A program made the translations under genes and the position numbers. 28,607 nucleotides of DNA from Methanobacterium sp. (lineage in GTDB: Archaea; Methanobacteriota; Methanobacteria; Methanobacteriales; Methanobacteriaceae). The notes beneath the pieces are model-generated. The model saw nothing but the letters and a program-made list of their open reading frames with translations. It made no database searches and was not told where the DNA came from. The stretch spans positions 1 to 28,607 of the forward strand of contig JACWMK010000028.1 of the NCBI GenBank assembly GCA_015661405.1, written 5' to 3'. Shown here in pieces: positions 24,184 to 28,607 of this stretch. Each line of letters starts with the position of its first letter. Position 1 is the first letter of the stretch.

Positions 24184-24966
24184 ATGATTCAAGATCAACT
24201 AACTATACAAACATTACAAAAACTTGGATTAACTTACTACGAAGCTAAAGTTTATGTAGCGCTTATGTCAACTGGAGTAACCAATCCAACCACAATCTCA
24301 GAGGAATCCGGAGTTCCCCGTACAAAAATTTATGGAGTATTAAAAAAACTAGCCGCAAACAACTGGATAACCATCGAAAAAGGCAGACCAACCATAATAA
24401 CACCCAAATATCCCGGGGAAGTTATTGAAGAACATAAATCACTAATGAATACGGATATAGATAGAGTATCCTCCGAATTATCCATGACCTATGACCATGT
24501 TTTAGAAAATGAAATCCCCAAGGTTAGAATTATACACTGTTTAGATACACTAATCCAACTAACAGCAGAAATAATGTCCAGCGCTAAAAAAAGGATAATG
24601 ATGATGGGCAGTCTTTACTTTCCCGATGAATTAGATATTATTAAAGATCAAATAATAAAAGCCAAAGATCGCGGAGTCAGCGTCCGCATCATAACCACAC
24701 CGTCAATAAAACTAAAAGATAAACAATTCAACATAATAAAAAATTTATCAGAATCAATTAACGATATAAAAATAGGACACCCTTATTTCATAAAAGCTAT
24801 ACTAGTTGATGACCGGGAAACTCTCCTTATGATATCCCGAGTACAAGATGAAGTCCCAGATATAGATAATGTGTTTGCTATCTTCATCTCCAACAATTCA
24901 TTAGCTTCCTACTTTTCAAGTGTCTTTGACATGGACTGGAAAAATTTAAAATTTTATAATGAATAA
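24184..24966 (+). CDS. TrmB-family transcriptional regulator
   Basis: 260-aa regulator with the archaeal TrmB layout. The N-terminal winged helix, about 7-70, opens LQKLGLTYYEAKVYVALMST and continues TTISEESGVPRTKIYGVLKKL with the wing WITIEKGRPT. A coiled linker (about 75-110) follows, then a C-terminal phospholipase-D-like domain (HCLDTLIQLTAEIMSSAKKRIMMMG onward) that in relatives senses sugars or other small ligands. TrmB proteins act as repressors and activators. The start at 24184 is leaderless-like, just after operator copy 2. It probably controls the YcaC gene and the SnoaL series, since both carry the same element. Confidence 0.92.
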   Translation: MIQDQLTIQTLQKLGLTYYEAKVYVALMSTGVTNPTTISEESGVPRTKIYGVLKKLAANNWITIEKGRPTIITPKYPGEVIEEHKSLMNTDIDRVSSELSMTYDHVLENEIPKVRIIHCLDTLIQLTAEIMSSAKKRIMMMGSLYFPDELDIIKDQIIKAKDRGVSVRIITTPSIKLKDKQFNIIKNLSESINDIKIGHPYFIKAILVDDRETLLMISRVQDEVPDIDNVFAIFISNNSLASYFSSVFDMDWKNLKFYNE

Positions 24967-25033
24967 AAAAAATCCAATTATCACTCAAATGCTAAGGATA
25001 TATCTATTCACTGTAGAATCCGTTGTTAGGGAC

Positions 25034-25053
25034 CATCAAAGAATAATTTGATG
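25034..25053. terminator. Small hairpin between convergent genes
   Basis: CATCAAA-GAATAA-TTTGATG is a perfect 7-bp stem with a six-base loop, lying between the ends of the TrmB gene and the minus-strand gene at 25149. An A-run at 25064-25070 gives a T-tract in the minus direction. It may act as a terminator for the minus-strand gene. Confidence 0.4.
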
Positions 25054-25148
25054 AATATAGATAAAAAAACATTTATGTAAAACATGACGATGAGCGATGG
25101 AATATTAAAACATTTCATTGATTAAATAGCCGTAAAAAAACATTTAGT

Positions 25149-25709
25149 TCATCTATAACCTTTAAGAAATCTAGGACGTTTGAATTCCTTAACAAATGAG
25201 GGAATATTAGTTGGATCACTATACGAATGCATAATAAGTCGTTTAAGATTCTCCGCACCCATAGAAAGTGTAATAGGTTTCTCAGGGTATCTTCTAAGAG
25301 TTAAAATAGCAGATTCCAGTAAAGATTCAGCCATAGCCCTGTCTTCAGGATTAGCAACAACATATTTATCAGGATTAGGATAAAACCTACTATTAAAAGT
25401 TACAATTTTCTTACAAAGACTAATATCATTTAAATCTTCAAATTCAAGTTCACAAACATAAGTTAAGACTAATAAGAGGAAACTTATACAATTTTCATAT
25501 TTATCTTGTAATTTCGAGTCAATTTCAATACATGCACGAATTTTACCAAGCAACCTCTTAGCTTCATCCACATTAAACTCAGTTAAATTACTCCACTTAT
25601 CATCTATAGGAAGCAATTCCCTCTTAAGTCGTCTGCAATCATTTGTATATGCTAGACAATCCTCGCCCTCAAATTTATTTTCATTAACCATTTTTTTTAA
25701 AACCCCCAT
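25149..25709 (-). CDS. Hypothetical helical protein
   Basis: 186-aa protein (180 aa if the second ATG at 25691 is used) with no recognised family. It is mainly helical: charged helices (DEAKRLLGKIRACIEIDSKLQDKYENC), a hydrophobic stretch FLLLVLTYVCELEF at about 77-90 that is short for a membrane helix, and a Cys-containing pattern (Cys18, Cys25, Cys59, Cys73, Cys86, Cys99) without a metal-site spacing. The C-terminus is basic (FKRPRFLKGYR). A TATA-like TAAATTTTAATT at about 25719-25730 predicts a start near 25695, which favours the second ATG. It stands alone. Confidence 0.6.
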   Translation of the reverse strand: MGVLKKMVNENKFEGEDCLAYTNDCRRLKRELLPIDDKWSNLTEFNVDEAKRLLGKIRACIEIDSKLQDKYENCISFLLLVLTYVCELEFEDLNDISLCKKIVTFNSRFYPNPDKYVVANPEDRAMAESLLESAILTLRRYPEKPITLSMGAENLKRLIMHSYSDPTNIPSFVKEFKRPRFLKGYR

Positions 25710-26182
25710 ATTATTCGAATTAAAATTTATCCAAACCTAAAACCTGTTCTTTAATGGTTATTCATAAATTAATGTCCTAATTGGATTGTAACTAACCTAA
25801 TACTCCCTTATTAACCTGAATATATAATTAACTATGAATTATACTAACCATGAAAAAAACAATAATTTACAAAATAATATTAAACAAACAGAAATAAACG
25901 AATTAAATCTAATAAACTTAACCCTATTTTATTAACTCGTTTTATACAGTATTAAATTTTCTATTTATCTATATTTGACTACTTTTAAATGGTGGATTAT
26001 ATTAATATTTTAATTTACATATTAGATTGTTCTAGGTTGATCATTACCCTCATAATCCAAAATAACCATATTTTGGTAATGATAAAGATTTAAAAATGAA
26101 GTTAATAAATAAAGTTTTTAATAAGATCAGGAATTTAAAAAAAATGAATAAATATATTATGACAATTGATCTCTAATTGTTT
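25710..26182. other. Intergenic region with large imperfect palindrome
   Basis: About 470 A/T-rich bases with no gene that I can see. The one clear feature is the palindromic block at 26040-26083. Short TAACC/TAACT runs near 25787-25860 are low complexity only. Confidence 0.4.
26040..26083. repeat. Nested palindrome
   Basis: CCAAAATA-ACCA-TATTTTGG (26057-26076) is a perfect 8-bp hairpin with a four-base loop. It is overlapped by ATCATTACC (26040-26048) with GGTAATGAT (26075-26083), a 9-bp inverted repeat that shares the final GG. The two cannot form fully at once, so the site could switch, or be a protein-binding palindrome. It lies 107 bases past the DUF3892 gene. Confidence 0.45.
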
Positions 26183-26467
26183 CTAATATCGACAAGAAAA
26201 CTTAGTAAGTTTGCCCAAATTATCTTGCGCTACTTCATCTCGAACTGTATGGATATAATCCATTTCATTACGTTGGAATGTTTTCACTTTAGCGCCTAAT
26301 TTCCATTCACCCTTGACTTTGATCATAGTATAAATCTCATTTCCATTCTTGATACTTTCTACAACCTCACCTTTAGTCCATATTTCAGGTTTACCCGAGC
26401 TTTTAAAAATTTTAACCTTTTCAATATGCTTTTCCCCATGACACACTTCTGTAATCCAATATTTCAT
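26183..26467 (-). CDS. DUF3892 family protein
   Basis: 94-aa protein matching DUF3892: WITEVCHGEKHIEKVKIFK, WTKGEVVESIKNGNEIYTM (the conserved 'wtk.evi..Ie.G...yt'), GAKVKTF, MDYIHTV, and the terminal DNLGKLTKF motif. Function is unknown; members are small soluble proteins found in bacteria and archaea, often alone. SD AAGGAGG lies about nine bases before the ATG and is one of the strongest in the window. Cys9 and Cys92 are the only cysteines. Confidence 0.82.
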   Translation of the reverse strand: MKYWITEVCHGEKHIEKVKIFKSSGKPEIWTKGEVVESIKNGNEIYTMIKVKGEWKLGAKVKTFQRNEMDYIHTVRDEVAQDNLGKLTKFSCRY

Positions 26468-27053
26468 TTTTATAATCCTCCTTTCAAACTTTATTTGTTA
26501 TATTATTTGAAAATGAAACTAAAAATTTTTTAAAATTCAATTTATAATTATTTAACTCACTCTAATTATTTTTTACGTTCTAAAAACAGACCCAAGTTCA
26601 AGTATTTTCTACATTTCCCATTACTTGATTTCATTATATGAATTATTTTTTATGTAGAATCCCAATTCTAAAAATCTAGAACCCTATATTTAAAAAAACT
26701 TATTTTTATTATTAGACGAAATATATTGATATTCAGTATTACATAATAATGTCATAATAATAAATTGATTAGGGAATACAAACTATTTAAATAAGCAGTT
26801 AAATCCTATAGAGCAATTATAACGTACATTATACAAAGCTAATACCCTAACATATATTAAAACATATATTATTTTTTTTTAAGCCATTAATGATCTATAC
26901 ATGTCTAGACCTTCAAATAAGCCGCTTAAAAACGAACTCTAACGACTTTACGATGCTCCTAGATTCTTATTTTCAAAAATTTTATAAACTGTTATCAAAA
27001 TATAATTAACCAATAAAGGGCCTAAAACTAATATCCAGGAGGAAACAAGGATT
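26468..27053. other. AT-rich intergenic region
   Basis: No intact gene in about 585 bases. On the minus strand around 26882-26935 a frame reads SSFLSGLFEGLDMYRSLMA and then stops; this may be the tail of a decayed gene but is too short to identify. The SD-like CAGGAGG of the hydrolase relic lies at its right end (27036-27042). Confidence 0.35.
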
Positions 27054-27188
27054 ATGGGTAATTGAAGCAAAGGGATAGAACCTTCAATTAGATCATTTCT
27101 AGAAGACCTTAATAGTCAAGAAGGACATAACCTATACGAATTACCAGTAAAAGATGCCCGTCAACTATCGTTTAAAATTGGATTATAA
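27054..27188 (+). pseudogene. N-terminal relic of an alpha/beta hydrolase gene
   Basis: An AGGAGG SD (27037-27042) precedes an ATG at 27054, but codon 4 is TGA. The same frame then reads IEPSIRSFLEDLNSQEGH and NLYELPVKDARQLSFKIGL before a stop at 27186. This is the familiar N-terminal cap of acetyl-esterase / HSL-type hydrolases (pattern 'i.P....Fl..l....g.plyelsv.daR..l'). The whole catalytic part is missing. It is a dead gene fragment with its ribosome site still in place. The family call rests on a short stretch. Confidence 0.45.
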
Positions 27189-27480
27189 TTTTTATTACTT
27201 TTTTAATTTCTCTAATCATTCCAAATTTTATTTAGTAAATGAATCAGGTACACAAGTCTAAATGATTCCGGACTTTGAAGATCTAAAATAAATCAAGGAT
27301 AAATAACTGATTAAAACTCGTTTTTTATTGCCCCCATCCTTATAAAAATTTAGCAAACATAATGTAAATTTGTAACATCATGTTGCCCATTATGTTCAAA
27401 AAATAGTCATTTCTTTAATTTTGGGAGATAATTTAGTTCCGAATAATAGTATCACGATCTGAATATAATACATTAATGAA
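27189..27480. other. Intergenic spacer after the hydrolase relic
   Basis: About 290 A/T-rich bases with no trace of the rest of the hydrolase. It holds the nested palindrome at 27356-27396. Confidence 0.35.
27356..27396. repeat. Nested AACAT palindrome
   Basis: AACATAATG (27356-27364) and CATTATGTT (27388-27396) are exact 9-bp inverted copies. Between them lies AACAT-C-ATGTT (27374-27384), a second palindrome using the same AACAT unit. The result is four half-sites in alternating orientation within 41 bases, like a multi-dimer operator. Confidence 0.45.
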
Positions 27481-27825
27481 TTATTTCATGATCATATTTA
27501 ATTTATCATTAATTTGTCTTTGAAATTCACCTTTAGCATATTCAAAAAAGTCACTTTGATCATTTTTAGCACTAGAAATAACATCTACTAAATCCGTGGT
27601 TTTCATAAATTCTATAATAAAATATTCTGATTTTGGAGGAAAAAGTGCTTCATAACTCACTTCATACGAGTTATTTTCATTAATATCTGAAATATATTCA
27701 TCTATTTCCGGTTTTAAATTCTCTATTACAATAGGGTTTGTTAAATCCTTATCCGCAAAACAAGTAAATAATTTTATTTTATTTAAATCTTCATTAACAA
27801 TACTACTAAAAACAAATTCAAGCAT
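27481..27825 (-). CDS. Hypothetical acidic protein
   Basis: 114-aa protein with no recognised family. It is acidic (many Asp/Glu, e.g. KPEIDEYISDINENN) and mixed alpha/beta: FVFSSIVNEDLNKIKLFTCFADKDL at the start, YFIIEFMKTTDLVDVISS in the middle and a helical C-terminus (FFEYAKGEFQRQINDKLNMIMK). One Cys (Cys22), no membrane helix, no signal peptide. ATG at 27825 has a GGTGAT SD about seven bases upstream, which supports a real gene. The neighbours are relics, so its context gives no hint of function. Confidence 0.6.
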   Translation of the reverse strand: MLEFVFSSIVNEDLNKIKLFTCFADKDLTNPIVIENLKPEIDEYISDINENNSYEVSYEALFPPKSEYFIIEFMKTTDLVDVISSAKNDQSDFFEYAKGEFQRQINDKLNMIMK

Positions 27826-27975
27826 TATATAATCACCATTAATTAACTACACTTCATAAAAAGAAATAACTTTCCCTTAAATTTTCCAATATTTATATGC
27901 AAATATCAATAAAAACGCTTAAATACTTATTTATGCGTTATATCGACGAATAACGAAGTTTAGCCCAGCACCACG

Positions 27976-28146
27976 TAGGACTTTATAACTACATCTCATT
28001 TTAGATAGTATTGTAATAGGGATTCAGAGGCGATTACCTATGGGGAAGAAAATTTTTGAAAAAAACATGTAAGAGCCTAAACACGCGGTTTTAAACCTAT
28101 ATATGCTTATACTGATGGTTTTTATGCAATCCCTAATGATAATTAG
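27976..28146 (+). pseudogene. Relic of a DDE-type transposase
   Basis: One frame reads DFITTSHFR, stop, YCNRDSEAITYGEENF, stop, KKHVRA, stop, TRGFKPIYAYTDGFYAIPN and ends in TAG. 'RDSEAI..GEENF' followed by 'KPIY.YTDGFYA' matches the region around a catalytic Asp in IS6/IS240-type and related DDE transposases (pattern 'R....A...f......kP.yi.TDg..aY'). There are at least three stops and no start or ends, so it is inactive. The exact IS family is uncertain and no terminal inverted repeats were found. Confidence 0.4.
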
Positions 28147-28222
28147 GATGAATAAAAATTAAGATTAAACATTAGAAATAATTTTAATTAAAAGTCATGA
28201 AAATGAATCAAACTTTTCTATG

Positions 28223-28335
28223 CTCGCGTGTTACCCGTCTGGTTGAGCTTTCAGGTAGGTGAGAACTGAATATGAATGCATTTTGTTCTGTTGCATATTC
28301 ATGCATCTATAGTCGCGAGGGATGTGTGGTTCTCA
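28223..28335. ncRNA. Candidate pseudoknotted RNA, strand unresolved
   Basis: Three helices can form in 113 bases of locally GC-richer DNA. CTCGCG (28223-28228) pairs with CGCGAG (28314-28319). TGAGAAC (28260-28266) pairs with GTTCTCA (28329-28335). TGAATATG (28267-28274) pairs with CATATTCA (28294-28301), directly stacked on the second. The first and second helices cross, giving a pseudoknot. A minor TACC/GGTA pairing lies at 28232-28257. No reading frame is open on either strand. I do not recognise a known RNA class. It lies 35 bases past the stop of the last gene, so on the minus strand it would be in its 3' trailer. Confidence 0.4.
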
Positions 28336-28369
28336 TTTATTGTAGAGAATTACTCAATTGTATGTATTT

Positions 28370-28607
28370 TTAAATAAAGATCAATTGTCCGATTAGTAGT
28401 ACTATGGGCCACCATGCTATGAATTCTGCATCGGCTAGTGTATTACCTATCATTCTTAGTTCTTTGTTATCTATTGTATTCGTTTTGTTTAAGTAGTATT
28501 TACTGTAGAAGTAGAATATTATTAGACTAGCTGCAAATAGTGGTATCAATTTTAGGTAAATTCCGATAAAGAGGGGAATGAATGCTATTAGATTTAGTAT
28601 ATCTAGG
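28370..28607 (-). CDS. C-terminal part of a multi-pass membrane protein (partial)
   Basis: The minus strand is open from the window edge to TAA at 28370-28372, giving 78 C-terminal residues. It starts LDILNLIAFIPLFIGIYLKL, continues IPLFAASLIIFYFYSKYYL (second helix), then a polar loop NKTNTIDNKELRMIGNTLAD, and ends with a last helix AEFIAWWPIVLLIGQLIFI. At least three membrane segments are visible. Codon use is like the other genes. The family is not recognisable from this part; the rest lies beyond the window. Confidence 0.75.
   Translation of the reverse strand, partial: LDILNLIAFIPLFIGIYLKLIPLFAASLIIFYFYSKYYLNKTNTIDNKELRMIGNTLADAEFIAWWPIVLLIGQLIFI

Larger units (their letters stand above)
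27826..28369. other. Gene-poor region with transposase relic and RNA-like fold
   Basis: About 540 bases between the hypothetical gene and the end of the last gene. From left to right it holds a TATA-like CTTAAATACTTATTTA near 27919-27932, the hairpin CGTTAT / ATAACG (27936-27941 with 27950-27955), a decayed transposase reading frame (27976-28146) and the foldable patch at 28223-28335. Confidence 0.45.

Noticed and set aside
27936..27955. Hairpin CGTTAT / ATAACG as the start of an RNA gene
   Set aside because: A TATA-like box precedes it, but the following DNA is better read as a transposase relic and no further structure supports an RNA.
28223..28335. rRNA fragment
   Set aside because: The minus-strand GGGTAACACGCGAGC resembles the 16S 'GTAACACG' region only over a few bases; flanks do not match rRNA.
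1..28607. CRISPR array or intact mobile element
   Set aside because: No regularly spaced direct repeats and no complete transposase or paired terminal inverted repeats were seen.

Overview
This window is chromosomal DNA from an archaeon, most likely a methanogen of the Methanobacteriales (Methanobacterium or a relative). The evidence is an archaeal information-processing core: RtcB RNA ligase with archease, a two-ring CDC48 ATPase, an Orc1/Cdc6 initiator, an MptE-type pterin diphosphokinase and a TrmB-type regulator. Other support comes from the very AT-rich DNA, TATA-like boxes about 25 bases before predicted starts, Shine-Dalgarno (SD) sequences of the GGAGG/GGTGA type, and frequent TTG or GTG starts. 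The genus is an inference.

Layout. Positions 1-4544 (minus strand) hold rtcB, archease and cdc48. A small one-helix membrane protein with a very strong SD follows at 4773. An Orc1/Cdc6 gene (minus) and a YdeI/OmdA-type protein (plus) come next. After a long AT-rich gap with a candidate structured RNA (7920-7985) and phased TTAAGG repeats, mptE and a class V aminotransferase diverge from a 35-56 base spacer. The aminotransferase converges on a B12-binding-type radical SAM gene, which diverges from an amidohydrolase-2 (decarboxylase-type) gene.

Positions 13190-18800 (minus) carry a zinc-ribbon protein, a 14-helix DHA2 transporter, a tiny possible ORF, two flavodoxins in tandem, a membrane-anchored Ig/cadherin-like protein, a short DUF2207-type membrane protein and an unrecognised protein. 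The last is divergent from a Fic AMP-transferase-like gene across a spacer that holds a 9-bp inverted repeat.

Positions 20251-24966 look like an accessory redox or electrophile-response island. It contains two SnoaL/NTF2-like proteins, a Rieske ferredoxin, a CDGSH protein, a DODA-type extradiol dioxygenase homologue, a YcaC-type cysteine hydrolase and a TrmB-like regulator. A nearly identical 26-base element with a CTTAT-N8-ATAAG core lies before the regulator/YcaC pair and before the SnoaL-CDGSH-Rieske operon. This suggests one regulon under the TrmB-like protein.

From 24967 to the end the gene density falls. Three small genes (two unknown, one DUF3892) are separated by AT-rich DNA with palindromes and two gene relics: the N-terminus of an alpha/beta hydrolase and a piece of a DDE-type transposase. 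A patch at 28223-28335 can form three interlocking helices, one crossing another, and may be a structured RNA. The window ends inside an unrecognised membrane-protein gene (minus strand, C-terminal 78 residues). I found no tRNA, rRNA, CRISPR array or intact insertion sequence.
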